Source: Klenkia brasiliensis (GTDB taxonomy: Bacteria > Actinomycetota > Actinomycetes > Mycobacteriales > Geodermatophilaceae). From it: a stretch of DNA of 64,000 nt. Positions 1 through 8,957 of the stretch are shown here, in pieces. How positions within the stretch are numbered: position 1 is the stretch's first letter; each line of letters starts with the position of its first letter. A model generated the notes under the pieces. The model was given only the letters and a program-made list of their open reading frames with translations. It was not told where the DNA came from and did not search any database. The stretch lies in contig NZ_FNCF01000002.1 of the NCBI RefSeq assembly GCF_900100695.1, forward strand, positions 1 through 64,000, read 5' to 3'. The translations under genes and the position numbers were made by a program.

Positions 1-751
1 GGGCGATCATGAACCCGTCGCCCTCGCCGGCCAGCATGTTGCGCGCCGGCACCCGGACGTCGGTGAACCGCAGCTCGGAGTGCCCGTGCTGGTCCTGGTA
101 CCCGAAGACGGGCAGGTGCCGGACGATCTCCAGGCCGGGGGTGTCGCGGGGGACCAGGATCATCGACTGCTGCCGGTGCGGCGGGCCGTCGGGGTCGGTC
201 TTGCCCATGACGATGAAGACCTGGCAGCGCTCGTCGGCCGAGCCGGTGATCCACCACTTGCGGCCGTTGATGACGTAGTCGTCGCCGTCGCGCACGATCG
301 AGGTGGAGATGTTGCGGGCGTCCGACGACGCGACGTCGGGCTCGGTCATGGCGAACCCGGAGCGGATCTCCCCGGCCAGCAGCGGCTCGAGCCACTGGGA
401 CTTCTGCTCGGGCGTGCCGAACAGCATCAGGGTCTCCATGTTCCCGGTGTCCGGGGCGCCGCAGTTGATGACCTCCGGCGCGATCACCGGCGACCAGCCG
501 GTGATCTCGGCGACCGAGGCGTACTCGAGGTTGGACAGCCCGGCGAGCTCGTGGTGGAAGAGGTTCCACAGCCCGCGGGAGCGGGCCTCGGCCTTGAGCT
601 CCTCGACGACCGGCGGCAGGCCGTGGTCGTCGTGGCCGCGCTCGCGGCGCCAGGCGTGGTAGGTCGCCTCGGCCGGGAACACCCGCTCCCGCATGAAGTC
701 CCACATCCGGCCGGTGACGTCCTCGGCCCGGTCCGACAGCGCGAAGTCCAT
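1..751 (-). CDS. acyl-CoA dehydrogenase, 5' part only
   Basis: The frame runs left from an ATG at 749-751 to the window edge, so about 250 N-terminal residues are visible and the end is missing. The protein begins MDFALSDRAEDV and carries the acyl-CoA dehydrogenase signature FAMTEPDVASSDA near residue 135, followed by NGRKWWITGS. Family members use FAD to introduce the alpha-beta double bond into acyl-CoA thioesters and pass electrons to electron-transfer flavoprotein in the cytoplasm. The sequence resembles the long-chain ACAD10/11-like branch, but the substrate cannot be read from this fragment. It is transcribed away from the rest of the window and is followed upstream by a short gap to the DUF4383 gene, which lies on the same strand. 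Confidence 0.88.
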   Translation of the reverse strand, partial: MDFALSDRAEDVTGRMWDFMRERVFPAEATYHAWRRERGHDDHGLPPVVEELKAEARSRGLWNLFHHELAGLSNLEYASVAEITGWSPVIAPEVINCGAPDTGNMETLMLFGTPEQKSQWLEPLLAGEIRSGFAMTEPDVASSDARNISTSIVRDGDDYVINGRKWWITGSADERCQVFIVMGKTDPDGPPHRQQSMILVPRDTPGLEIVRHLPVFGYQDQHGHSELRFTDVRVPARNMLAGEGDGFMIA

Positions 752-798
752 GCCCCGGACGGTAACCGGGGTCACCTCCGCGCTGCGGGCCGGCCGGG

Positions 799-1257
799 TC
801 AGAACTCCGAGCGGTTCCCGGCCCGGACGTCCTTGACCGGCTCCCGGCCCCGGCGGACCGGGCCGAGCGCGATGACCAGCCCGACCAGCGCGGACAGGCC
901 GTGCAGCCAGTTGTCCGCGGTGTTGATGGCCAACGGGTCCCAGTCCTGGCCGATCGCGAACAGGCCGTAGACGAAGGTGGCCCCGTAGCCGACGGCCAGC
1001 AGCCAGCCGTAGACCCGGGCGCGGTGCAGCGTGCCGGCCAGCGCGAGGCCGGCCAGGCCGATGACCACGTGCACCGTGTTGTGGAACGGCGTGACCATGA
1101 ACCCGAGCAGGGTCTCGGTGTTGTCGAAGTAGCCGGAGAAGCCGGTCAGCGCGAAGCCGACGACCCCGACGACGAGGTAGACGGCGCCGACCGCGCCGGC
1201 GAGCAGTTGCGGCCAGGTCCAGCGGGTCTCGTGGGCGGCCGGGTCGATGGGGTCCAT
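799..1257 (-). CDS. DUF4383 family membrane protein
   Basis: This 152-residue protein has four predicted membrane segments, at about residues 18-37, 60-78, 83-101 and 117-134. The segment TPFHNTVHVVIGLAGL matches the conserved (N/F)xxHNxVHLxxG motif of DUF4383 proteins, which are small actinobacterial membrane proteins of unknown function. The ATG at 1255-1257 gives a sensible start. The C-terminal tail is charged and probably cytoplasmic. The function is unknown. It could be co-transcribed with the acyl-CoA dehydrogenase gene downstream, 47 bp away, but nothing functional links them. Confidence 0.8.
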   Translation of the reverse strand: MDPIDPAAHETRWTWPQLLAGAVGAVYLVVGVVGFALTGFSGYFDNTETLLGFMVTPFHNTVHVVIGLAGLALAGTLHRARVYGWLLAVGYGATFVYGLFAIGQDWDPLAINTADNWLHGLSALVGLVIALGPVRRGREPVKDVRAGNRSEF

Positions 1258-1329
1258 GGTGGTCTCCCGTTGCGTGCGGTGTCCGCCACGGCTCGACGTC
1301 GTCGGGCCCTACCCGCCGCCCACCGGACC

Positions 1330-3024
1330 TCAACCCACCCGGTGCAGCAGGCCGTGCTCCTCGACGGCCGGGATGGACAGCGTCCGGTAGCCCACGGTGT
1401 CGAACAGGACGACGACGCGGTCGCCCTCGGTGCGCATCACCCGGCCCGTGCCCCACTCGGTGTGCTCCACCGCCGCGTCGGCGACGAGGTCGCCGTCGGG
1501 GGTCTCGTGCCGCTCCGAGGTCCCCGCCGAGCAGGTGTCGCAGTTGCCGCACGGCTCGGCGAGCTCCTCGCCGAAGTAGCCCAGCAGGTACTGCCGCCGG
1601 CAGCCGGTGGTGTCGGCGAGCCCGCGCACCATCTCCACCCGGCTCTCGTCGACCCGCTGCCGGTGCTCGGCCAGCTCCCGCGCCGCCGCGGCCGCCTCGC
1701 CCGGCGCCGGGCCGTCGGGGGCCGGGGTGACCGTGCCGTCGTCGGCCAGCAGGACCGCGCCCACCTGGTCGAGCAGGTTGAGGTCGCGGGTGAGCGGGCT
1801 GGCCCCGCGCCCGGTCTCCTCCCGCAGCGCGGCGACGTCGACGCGGGCGCCGGCCGCGGCACCCGCCCGGACCAGACCCGCCACGTGCTGGAGGTCCTCG
1901 AGGTCGGGGACGCCGGCGGCGAAGAACTTCCGCAGCCCCAGGTCCTCCTGCCGGAAGAACAGGACGGCGACCGCGGGCTCGCCGTCCCGTCCGGCGCGGC
2001 CGATCTCCTGGTACCAGCTGTCCACGGAGTCGGCGGGCTCGGCGTGCAGCACGAACCGGACGTCGGGCTTGTCGATGCCCATGCCGAACGCGGTGGTGGC
2101 CACGACGACGTCCAGGTCGCCGGCCATGAACGCCTCCTGCACCTGCTCGCGCTCGGCCTTGCGCAGCCCGGCGTGGTAGGCCCGGGCCCGCAGGCCGCGC
2201 TCGACGAGGGCGTCGGCGAGGGTGATGGTGCCCTTGCGGGTGGCGCTGTAGACGATGCCGGTGCCGTGCGCGGCCTCGGCGACGGCGCGGTCCAGCAGCG
2301 CGGCGGTCTTGCGGTCGGCGTCGGCGTGGTGCTCGACCTCCAGCCGGATCTCCGGCCGGTCGAACCCGGCGACCACCACGGCGGGGTCGGCCATCCGCAG
2401 CCGCTCGACGACCTCGCTGCGCACCGGGGGAGCGGCGGTGGCGGTCAGCGCGAGCACGGTGGGGGAGCCCAGCTGCTCGACGACGGCACCCAGCCGCAGG
2501 TAGTCGGGGCGGAAGTCGTGGCCCCAGGCGGAGACGCAGTGCGCCTCGTCGACCACGAACAGCGCCGGGACGGTGGCCGCCAGCGCCGCGACGACCTCGG
2601 TGCGGGCCAGCTGCTCGGGCGCGAGGAAGAGGAAGCGGACTCCTCCGTCGCGCAGGCCGTCCAGCGCCGCCTGCTGGTCGGTCGCGGACTCGGCGGAGTT
2701 GAGCAGGGCGGCGGTCAGGCCCAGGTCGTGCAGCCGCTGCACCTGGTCCCGCTGCAGCGCGATGAGGGGGGAGACCACCACCACCGGGCCCTCGAGCAGC
2801 TCGCCGGCCACGGTGTAGACCAGCGACTTGCCCGCGCCGCTGGGCAGCACCGCCAGGGTGTCCTGCCCGGCGCAGACCGCCTGCAGGGCGGCCTCCTGGC
2901 CGGGCCGGAACACCGCGTCCTGGTCGCCCAGCAGCTCGCGGGTGCGCTCGCGGATGCGGCGGGTGCGCACGCCCGCGGTCGCGCCCGCCACCGGACGACG
3001 GGAAACGGTGCTGGTGCTGGTCAC
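1330..3024 (-). CDS. recQ: RecQ-family ATP-dependent DNA helicase
   Basis: A 564-residue superfamily 2 helicase that unwinds DNA 3' to 5' in recombination and repair. Visible motifs are the Walker A variant [11 protein letters not shown], the DEAH box [19 protein letters not shown], motif III LALTATA, and the motif VI region [10 protein letters not shown]. The zinc-binding cysteines of RecQ follow ([19 protein letters not shown]). No clear HRDC domain follows; the last 50 residues form a small domain ending near [11 protein letters not shown]. An in-frame GTG at 3022-3024 begins [11 protein letters not shown]. The frame stays open to 3081, but that extension is low-complexity and lacks a convincing start. 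It diverges from the PIG-L deacetylase gene. Confidence 0.88.
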   Translation of the reverse strand: MTSTSTVSRRPVAGATAGVRTRRIRERTRELLGDQDAVFRPGQEAALQAVCAGQDTLAVLPSGAGKSLVYTVAGELLEGPVVVVSPLIALQRDQVQRLHDLGLTAALLNSAESATDQQAALDGLRDGGVRFLFLAPEQLARTEVVAALAATVPALFVVDEAHCVSAWGHDFRPDYLRLGAVVEQLGSPTVLALTATAAPPVRSEVVERLRMADPAVVVAGFDRPEIRLEVEHHADADRKTAALLDRAVAEAAHGTGIVYSATRKGTITLADALVERGLRARAYHAGLRKAEREQVQEAFMAGDLDVVVATTAFGMGIDKPDVRFVLHAEPADSVDSWYQEIGRAGRDGEPAVAVLFFRQEDLGLRKFFAAGVPDLEDLQHVAGLVRAGAAAGARVDVAALREETGRGASPLTRDLNLLDQVGAVLLADDGTVTPAPDGPAPGEAAAAARELAEHRQRVDESRVEMVRGLADTTGCRRQYLLGYFGEELAEPCGNCDTCSAGTSERHETPDGDLVADAAVEHTEWGTGRVMRTEGDRVVVLFDTVGYRTLSIPAVEEHGLLHRVG

Positions 3025-3141
3025 GAGGCGGTGCCGGAGGGGGTCACCAGCCGCTGCTGCCCCCCGCCGGAGGGGTCCCAAACGCCCTGCAGGTCAGCGC
3101 CCGATCGGGTTCCGGTTGGGCCGGCGCGCACACTGTGCTGC

Positions 3142-3966
3142 GTGTCCCGCCCGCTCACCCTCATGGCCGTGCACGCCCACCCCGACGACGAGGCGACCTC
3201 GACCGGCGGGGTGCTCGCCAAGTACGCCGCCGAGGGCGTGACCACCGTGCTCGTGACCTGCACCGACGGCGCCCTCGGTGACGCCGGCACGGTGAAGCCG
3301 GGGGAGGAGGGCCACTCCACCGCGGAGGTCGTCGCCGCCCGCGCGGCCGAGCTCGCCGAGAGCTGCGCCATCCTCGGGGTCACCCACGCCCACCAGCTCG
3401 GCTACCACGACAGCGGGATGATGGGCTGGCCGCAGAACGACGCCGACGGTGCCTTCTGGACCACGCCGCCGGAGGAGCCGGTCGCCCGGCTGGCCGAGCT
3501 GATCGAGCGGCACCGGCCCGACGTCGTGGTCACCTACGACGAGAACGGGTTCTACGGCCACCCGGACCACATCCAGGCCCACCGCGTCACCGTGGCCGCC
3601 CTGGACCGCGCCGGCTCGGGTGCCCGGCTCTACTACTCCACCATCCGCCGCTCGGACTTCGCCCGGTTCGGCGAGCTGGTGCGGGAGGCGGGGGAGGAGT
3701 TCCCCGAGCCCGAGGAGGGCCAGGAGATGCCCGACATGGGCGTGGCCGACGACGAGGTCGCCGTGGAGGTCGACGTGACCGCGTTCGCCGGGGCCAAGCG
3801 GGACGCCCTCGCCGCCCACGCCAGCCAGGTGGAGAACATCTTCTTCCTCAAGCTGTCGCCGGAGACCTTCACCGCGGCGATGGGCCACGAGGCCTTCGTG
3901 CAGGCCCGCCCGCCCCGCGCACCGGGTGGTCCGGTGGCCGACGACCTCTTCCACGGACTGCGCTGA
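3142..3966 (+). CDS. PIG-L family deacetylase (MshB/Mca type)
   Basis: A 274-residue zinc-dependent deacetylase. The metal-binding motif AHPDDE lies at residues 12-17 and the second metal histidines are in FYGHPDHIQAH. YHDSGMMGW is typical of the mycothiol enzymes MshB (GlcNAc-inositol deacetylase) and Mca (mycothiol S-conjugate amidase), which are about 290-300 residues. The start is a GTG at 3142 directly before SRPLTLMAVHAHPDD. The family places it in mycothiol biosynthesis or mycothiol-dependent detoxification. It is not clearly MshB or Mca, and a related N-acetylglucosamine-type deacetylase is possible. It is monocistronic and diverges from recQ. Confidence 0.85.
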   Translation: MSRPLTLMAVHAHPDDEATSTGGVLAKYAAEGVTTVLVTCTDGALGDAGTVKPGEEGHSTAEVVAARAAELAESCAILGVTHAHQLGYHDSGMMGWPQNDADGAFWTTPPEEPVARLAELIERHRPDVVVTYDENGFYGHPDHIQAHRVTVAALDRAGSGARLYYSTIRRSDFARFGELVREAGEEFPEPEEGQEMPDMGVADDEVAVEVDVTAFAGAKRDALAAHASQVENIFFLKLSPETFTAAMGHEAFVQARPPRAPGGPVADDLFHGLR

Positions 3967-4022
3967 CCGCATCCGCGGAGCTTGATGCCCCACGGGGCCG
4001 CACCTGCGTCTAGGGTGCGCCT

Positions 4023-4418
4023 GTGACCGCCACCTACCGGATCGCCGAGGCCGCCGAGCTGCTCGGCGTCAGCGACGACACAGTCCGCCGCTGGATCGAC
4101 AGCGACCGGCTGGCCGCCCACCGCGGCGGCTCCGGCCCCGCCCAGGTCGACGGCACCGACCTCGCGCGGGTGGCCACCCAGCTGCACGAGGCGCCCGCGC
4201 CCGGCACCACCCGCGCCTCCAGCTCGCGCAACCGGCTGACCGGCATCGTCACCCGGGTCGTCCGCGACACCGTGATGGCGCAGGTGGAGATCCAGTGCGG
4301 GCCCTACCGGATGGTCTCCCTGATGAGCCGGGAGGCCGCCGACGAGCTGGGCCTGGAGGTCGGCGTCCGCGCCGTCGCCACGGTCAAGGCCACCCAGGTC
4401 AGCGTCGACGTCCCGTGA
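4023..4418 (+). CDS. molybdate-binding (TOBE/Mop) MerR-like regulator
   Basis: A 131-residue two-domain protein. Residues 5-50 form a helix-turn-helix of MerR/excisionase type (YRIAEAAELLGVSDDTVRRWI). After a linker, residues 65-131 form a single Mop/TOBE domain (SRNRLTGIVTRVVRDTVMAQVEIQCG), the fold that binds molybdate or tungstate oxyanions. The start is GTG at 4023. It lies 20 bp upstream of modA on the same strand, so it is the likely molybdenum sensor or storage protein of the modABC operon. Whether it represses or activates transport cannot be read from the sequence. Confidence 0.85.
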   Translation: MTATYRIAEAAELLGVSDDTVRRWIDSDRLAAHRGGSGPAQVDGTDLARVATQLHEAPAPGTTRASSSRNRLTGIVTRVVRDTVMAQVEIQCGPYRMVSLMSREAADELGLEVGVRAVATVKATQVSVDVP

Positions 4419-4438
4419 ACCCGAGAAGGAGCTCCCCC

Positions 4439-5251
4439 GTGCGGCTGCGTGCCCTCCCCGTCCTGGCCGTCGCCGGCCTGCTCGCCCTCACCGCCTGCGG
4501 GGGGTCCACCTCCTCGGGCGCCGCCTCGTCGTCCTCGTCGGCCGCGTCGTCCAGCGGCGGGGGTGCGCTGACCGGCACGCTGACCGTCTTCGCCGCGGCC
4601 AGCCTCACCGACGTCTTCACCGACCTCGGCGACCAGCTGATGGCCGACAACCCCGACCTGGACATCACGTTCAACTTCGCCGGCAGCTCCGCGCTGGCCA
4701 CCCAGATCACCCAGGGCGCCCCGGCCGACGTGTTCGCCAGCGCCAACCAGACCCAGATGACCGTCGTCACCGACGCCGGGCTGGCCGAGGGCGACCCGAC
4801 CGTGTTCACCGAGAACGTCCTGGAGATCGCCGTCCCGCAGGGCAACCCGGCCGGCGTCACGGGGTTGTCGGACTTCGCCGACCCGGACCTGACGCTGGCC
4901 ATCTGCGCCCCGGACGTGCCGTGCGGCGCGGCGGCCGAGCAGGTGTTCGAGGCCGCCGGGATCACCGCGCAGCCGGACACCCTGGAGGAGGACGTGCGGG
5001 CCGCGCTGACCAAGGTCGAGCTCGGCGAGGTCGACGCCGCGCTGGTCTACGCCTCCGACGTGCAGGCCGCCGGTGACCAGGTGGAGGGGATCGAGTTCCC
5101 CGAGGCCGAGGACGCCGTCAACGAGTACCCGATCTGCACGCTCACCGGGTCGCAGAACCCCGAGGCCGCGCAGGCGTTCGTCGACCTGGTCGAGTCCGAC
5201 ACCGGGCAGCAGGCCCTCGCCGACGCCGGCTTCCGGAGCCCCTCGTCCTGA
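4439..5251 (+). CDS. modA: molybdate ABC transporter substrate-binding lipoprotein
   Basis: A 270-residue lipoprotein. The signal peptide ends in the lipobox LTAC, with the acylated cysteine at residue 20, followed by a Ser-rich linker. The mature part begins TGTLTVFAAASLTDVF, the characteristic ModA opening, and continues with FNFAGSSALATQI and GAPADVFASA, which line the oxyanion pocket. It captures molybdate (or tungstate) outside the membrane and delivers it to ModBC. I chose GTG 4439 because AAGGAG at 4425-4430 sits 8 bp upstream; a GTG 24 bp further up is possible. It is the first of three transporter genes. Confidence 0.93.
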   Translation: MRLRALPVLAVAGLLALTACGGSTSSGAASSSSSAASSSGGGALTGTLTVFAAASLTDVFTDLGDQLMADNPDLDITFNFAGSSALATQITQGAPADVFASANQTQMTVVTDAGLAEGDPTVFTENVLEIAVPQGNPAGVTGLSDFADPDLTLAICAPDVPCGAAAEQVFEAAGITAQPDTLEEDVRAALTKVELGEVDAALVYASDVQAAGDQVEGIEFPEAEDAVNEYPICTLTGSQNPEAAQAFVDLVESDTGQQALADAGFRSPSS

Positions 5252-6057
5252 CCCGCACCCGACGGGGCAGCGGCGTCCCCCTGCCCCTCCTGGTCCCCGC
5301 GCTGCTCGGGGTCGCCTTCCTGGTGCTGCCCCTGCTCGGCCTGCTCGTCCGGGCGCCGTGGTCGCAGCTGCTGCCCCAGCTCGCCCAGCCGCAGGTCGGG
5401 GAAGCACTGCGGCTGTCGCTGGTCAGCGCGACGCTCGCGACGCTGGTCTCGCTGGTCCTCGGCGTGCCCATCGCCTGGGTGCTGGCCCGGTCGAGGATCC
5501 GGGGCCGGTCGGTGCTGCGGGCGCTGGTCACGGTGCCGCTGGTGCTGCCGCCGGTGGTGGGCGGGGTCGCGTTGTTCCTGGTGCTGGGCCGGCAGGGCAT
5601 CCTCGGCCGCTGGCTGTACGAGACCTTCGACTACACGATCCCGTTCACCACGACCGCGGTCGTCATCGCCGAGACGTTCGTGGCCATGCCGTTCCTGGTG
5701 ATCAGCGTCGAGGGCGCGCTGCGTGCGGCCGACGCGCGGTTCGAGGACGCCGCCGCCACCCTCGGCGCGGACCGCTGGACCACCTTCCGCCGGGTGACCC
5801 TGCCGCTGGTCGCGCCGGGCGTGGCGGCGGGGGCGGTGCTGTGCTGGGCCCGGGCGCTGGGCGAGTTCGGCGCCACCATCACCTTCGCCGGCAACTTCCC
5901 GGGGACGACGCAGACCATGCCGCTGGCGGTCTACCTGGCGCTGCAGAGCAACCCCGAGGGCGCGATCGTGCTGTCGTTGGTGCTGCTGGCGGTCTCGCTG
6001 GCCACCCTGCTGCTGCTGCGCGACCGCTGGCTGGGCCGGTCGGGGGTGCCGACGTGA
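5248..6057 (+). CDS. modB: molybdate ABC transporter permease
   Basis: This is the inner-membrane channel of the molybdate importer, with five to six membrane segments and the ABC-permease coupling loop EDAAATLGADRWTTFRRVTLPL. It ends with GTGA, overlapping modC. The start is unusual. The first standard start codon in frame is GTG at 5323, but that cuts the first membrane helix in half. The frame from CTG at 5248 encodes a basic N-terminus and a complete 23-residue helix (LPLLVPALLGVAFLVLPLLG), and that CTG overlaps the modA stop as CTGA. I therefore place the start at 5248. Gene identity is certain; the start is an inference. Confidence 0.9.
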   Translation: MTRTRRGSGVPLPLLVPALLGVAFLVLPLLGLLVRAPWSQLLPQLAQPQVGEALRLSLVSATLATLVSLVLGVPIAWVLARSRIRGRSVLRALVTVPLVLPPVVGGVALFLVLGRQGILGRWLYETFDYTIPFTTTAVVIAETFVAMPFLVISVEGALRAADARFEDAAATLGADRWTTFRRVTLPLVAPGVAAGAVLCWARALGEFGATITFAGNFPGTTQTMPLAVYLALQSNPEGAIVLSLVLLAVSLATLLLLRDRWLGRSGVPT

Positions 6058-7100
6058 GCCTGCGCGCGCACGTCGTCGTCCGGCGGGGGGCGCTGCTGGT
6101 CGACGTCGAGCTGGCCGTCGCCGACGGCGAGGTGCTGGCCGTGCTCGGGCCCAACGGCGCCGGCAAGTCCACCGTGCTGCGGGTGCTGGCCGGGCTGCTG
6201 GCCCCCGACGGCGGCCGGGTGACCGTCGGGGACGACGTCTGGGACGCCGAGGACCGGCACGTGCCCGCCCACGAGCGGTCCCTCGGCATGGTGTTCCAGG
6301 ACCACCTGCTCTTCCCGCACCTGAGCACCACCGACAACGTGGCCTTCGGGCTGCGCACCCGGGGCGTGCGGAAGGCCGAGGCGCGGACGGCGGCGGCGCG
6401 GTGGCTGGCCCGGGTCGGCCTGGACGGGTTCGGCGACCGCCGGCCGACCCAGCTGTCCGGCGGGCAGGCGCAGCGGGCGGCGCTGGCCCGGGCGCTGGTG
6501 GTGGACCCCCGCCTGCTGCTGCTGGACGAGCCGCTCTCCGCGCTGGACGCCCGCACCCGGCTGACCGTGCGCGCCGAGCTGCGCCGGCACCTGGCCGAGT
6601 TCGCCGGCTGCACGGTGCTGGTCAGCCACGACCCGGTCGACGCCATGGCGCTGGCCGACCGGGTGCTGGTGGTCGAGGACGGCCGGGTCGTGCAGGAGGG
6701 CACGCCGGCCGAGGTCGCCCGGATGCCGCGCACCGACTACGTCGCCCGGCTGGTCGGGCTGTCGCTGCTGCCCGGGGTGGGCCGGGGGCGGTCGGTGGAG
6801 CTGGACTGCGGGGGCGCGGTGGCGGTGGCCGAGGACGCGCAGGGCCCGGTGTTCGTCGCCGTCCGGCCGGGGACGGTCGCGCTGTACCTGGCCCGGCCCG
6901 ACGGCAGCCCGCGCAACGTGTGGCCGGCGACCCTGGTGGCGGCGACGCCGCACGGGTCGACGGTGCGCTGCGACCTCGACGGCGAGGTGCCGCTGACCGC
7001 CGACGTCACCGCGACCGCGTTCGCCGAGCTGGGTCTGCAGCCCGGCACCCGGGTGTGGGCGAGCGTGAAGGCCTCCGAGGTCGCGGTCTACCCGCGCTGA
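6054..7100 (+). CDS. modC: molybdate ABC transporter ATP-binding protein
   Basis: A 348-residue ATPase that powers molybdate import. Walker A is GPNGAGKST (about residues 33-41), the signature is LSGGQAQR, Walker B is LLLLDEPLSALD, and the switch histidine lies in LVSHDPVDAM. A C-terminal TOBE/Mop domain (roughly residues 285-348) is typical of ModC and can sense oxyanion to inhibit transport. The GTG start at 6054 overlaps the modB stop by 4 bp, so translation is coupled. The stop lies one base from the convergent TauE/SafE gene, and the two stops form a small GCTGA-G-TCAGC palindrome. Confidence 0.95.
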   Translation: MSLRAHVVVRRGALLVDVELAVADGEVLAVLGPNGAGKSTVLRVLAGLLAPDGGRVTVGDDVWDAEDRHVPAHERSLGMVFQDHLLFPHLSTTDNVAFGLRTRGVRKAEARTAAARWLARVGLDGFGDRRPTQLSGGQAQRAALARALVVDPRLLLLDEPLSALDARTRLTVRAELRRHLAEFAGCTVLVSHDPVDAMALADRVLVVEDGRVVQEGTPAEVARMPRTDYVARLVGLSLLPGVGRGRSVELDCGGAVAVAEDAQGPVFVAVRPGTVALYLARPDGSPRNVWPATLVAATPHGSTVRCDLDGEVPLTADVTATAFAELGLQPGTRVWASVKASEVAVYPR

Positions 7101-7101
7101 G

Positions 7102-7905
7102 TCAGCCGCGGTGGTCGTCCCAGACGTCGGAGGACAGCCGCACCACCAGGGCGCCGGCCACCACCAGGAAGACCACCCGGATGAACCGGTTGCCGCGCGC
7201 GATCGCCATCCGCGCGCCCAGGTAGGCGCCGGCCACGTTGGCCGCGGCCATGAGCACGCCGAGCCCGACCAGGACGGCGCCGGTGGGCAGGAAGAAGGCG
7301 AGCGCACCCAGGTTGGTGGCCACGTTGACCACCTTGGCGGTGGCGCTGGCCCGCAGGAAGTCGTACCCGACCACCGCGACCAGCCCGATCACCAGGAAGG
7401 TGCCGGTGCCGGGGCCGAGGACGCCGTCGTAGAAGCCGATGACCGCGGCAAGCGCCATCGCCAGGCCGTAGTGCGCCAGCGCCTCCCGCCGCGGCCGGGG
7501 CAGGTCGCCCAGCGAGGGCCGCAGCGCCGTGACCGCGGCGACCACCACCAGCGCGACCACGATCACGGGCTTGATCGCCTCGGCGGGCAGCCGCGCGGCC
7601 ACCGATGCGCCGAGCAGGCTCAGCCCGAACGCCACGGCAGCCATCGGCAGCGCGGTGCGCAGGTCGGTGCCGGTGCGCCGCAGGTAGGTCAGCGCGCTGG
7701 TCGTGGTGCCGGCCACCGAGGCCAGCTTGTTGGTGGCCAGCGCCTGCAGCGGGGACAGGCCGCCGACCAGCAGCAGAGCGGGCAGCTGCACGAGCCCGCC
7801 CCCGCCCACGACGGCGTCCACCCACCCGGCGGCAGCGGCGGCCAGCAGCAGGACCAGCAGGGAGGTGGCCGACCCGTCGGGCGGCAGCAGGTCCAGCGCG
7901 GGCAC
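7102..7905 (-). CDS. TauE/SafE family sulfite/anion permease
   Basis: A 267-residue membrane protein with about eight hydrophobic segments in two repeats. Each repeat carries the family motif: GWVDAVVGGGGLVQLPALLLVG near the N-terminus and GFYDGVLGPGTGTF in the middle. TauE/SafE (TSUP) proteins export sulfite, sulfoacetate or similar small anions. The substrate is not evident here. The start is GTG at 7903-7905. It converges on modC and is followed upstream by the oxidoreductase gene on the same strand, 21 bp away. A link with the sulfur genes around 40-53 kb is possible but not shown. Confidence 0.88.
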   Translation of the reverse strand: MPALDLLPPDGSATSLLVLLLAAAAAGWVDAVVGGGGLVQLPALLLVGGLSPLQALATNKLASVAGTTTSALTYLRRTGTDLRTALPMAAVAFGLSLLGASVAARLPAEAIKPVIVVALVVVAAVTALRPSLGDLPRPRREALAHYGLAMALAAVIGFYDGVLGPGTGTFLVIGLVAVVGYDFLRASATAKVVNVATNLGALAFFLPTGAVLVGLGVLMAAANVAGAYLGARMAIARGNRFIRVVFLVVAGALVVRLSSDVWDDHRG

Positions 7906-7926
7906 GACGGCCGACGCTACCGTCGC

Positions 7927-8862
7927 TCAGACGGTGACCACGACCTTGCCGGGCAGCTCACCGCGCGCGGCCCGGGCATGCACGTCGGCCAGCCGGGCCA
8001 GCGGCACCCGCTCGGCGACGGCCACCCGCAGCTCGCCGCGGTCGACCCGGGCCACCAGCTCGGCCAGCTGCGCGGCGTCGCTGCGCACGTAGACGTCGAC
8101 CCCGCGCACGCCGCGGGCCTCGTCGGTGGGTGCCGGCATCCACACCGTCGTGCTGACCACCGCCCCGCCGTCGCGCACCAGGCCGGCCAGCGCGGCGAAG
8201 GCGTCGGGCTCGAGCGGGGCCAGGTTGAGCACGAGGTCGACGGGCTCGGTGACGGCGGTGGCCAGGTCGGCGCCGGTGCGGTCGACGACCTCCGCCGCAC
8301 CGGCGGCCAGGACGGCGTCCCGGCTGCGGGGGCTCGCGGTGGCGACGACGTGCGCGCCGGCGGCGGCCGCGAGCTGCACGGCGTACCCGCCGACCGCGCC
8401 GCCGGCCCCGACGACCAGCACCCGCTGCCCGGCGGTCAGCCCGCCGTGGTCGAACAGCGCCTGCCAGGCGGTCAGCCCGACCGTGGGGAGGGACGCGGCG
8501 TCGACCAGCGGGACGGCGGCGGGGGCGGGGGCGAGCACCTCGGCGGGGGCGAGCACCTGCTCGGCGGAGGCGCCGTCGGGGACCATCGGCAGGAAACCGA
8601 CCACCCGGTCGCCGACCGACCAGCCGGTGACGCCCTCGCCGAGCGCGTCGACCGTGCCGGCCAGGTCCGCGCCGGGGACGTGCGGCAGGGCGACCGGGAA
8701 GGGGCCCTGCATGGCGCCGAGGCGGATGTTGCCGTCGACGGCGTTGAACGACGTGGCGGCGACCCGCACCCGCACCTCGCCGGGGCCCGGCGCAGGGAGC
8801 GGGACCTCCTCGAGGCGGAGGACGTCGGGGGTGCCGAACTCGTGGAACCGGACTGCCTGCAT
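7927..8862 (-). CDS. NADPH:quinone oxidoreductase-like protein (zinc-independent MDR)
   Basis: A 311-residue medium-chain dehydrogenase/reductase. It opens MQAVRFHEFGTPDVLRLEEVP, as in quinone reductases, has LPHVPGADLAGTVDALG in the catalytic domain and a dinucleotide-binding turn VVGAGGAVGGYAVQLA around residue 145. The structural-zinc cysteines of alcohol dehydrogenases are absent, as expected for the quinone-reductase branch. The ATG at 8860-8862 is the natural start. The gene diverges from a MarR regulator and the 95-bp gap holds two identical operator-like sites, so it is probably repressed by that MarR and induced by an electrophile or quinone (inference). Confidence 0.88.
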   Translation of the reverse strand: MQAVRFHEFGTPDVLRLEEVPLPAPGPGEVRVRVAATSFNAVDGNIRLGAMQGPFPVALPHVPGADLAGTVDALGEGVTGWSVGDRVVGFLPMVPDGASAEQVLAPAEVLAPAPAAVPLVDAASLPTVGLTAWQALFDHGGLTAGQRVLVVGAGGAVGGYAVQLAAAAGAHVVATASPRSRDAVLAAGAAEVVDRTGADLATAVTEPVDLVLNLAPLEPDAFAALAGLVRDGGAVVSTTVWMPAPTDEARGVRGVDVYVRSDAAQLAELVARVDRGELRVAVAERVPLARLADVHARAARGELPGKVVVTV

Positions 8863-8881
8863 GGCCGTGACCTCTCTCGAT

Positions 8882-8931
8882 GTGCTTCGAATTCGCAACA
8901 CCATGCACGCTAGCAGTGCTTCGAATTCGCA
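8882..8931. promoter_or_regulatory. two identical MarR operator-like sites
   Basis: The 16-mer GTGCTTCGAATTCGCA occurs at 8882-8897 and again at 8916-8931, 34 bp apart. Each copy has the palindromic core CGAATTCG. The pair lies between the divergent oxidoreductase and MarR genes, where the regulator would control both promoters. The two sites are in the same orientation and about three helical turns apart. The AT content of the core stands out in this GC-rich DNA. This is a sequence-based call; binding has not been shown. Confidence 0.7.
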
Positions 8932-8957
8932 GCAAGGGCGGTCGCTACGATCCCCCG

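Noticed and set aside
901-3141. Long plus-strand frame in front of the PIG-L deacetylase, joined to it
   Set aside because: It is the complement of recQ with Gly/Arg/Val-rich shadow sequence; only the part from GTG 3142 has family motifs.
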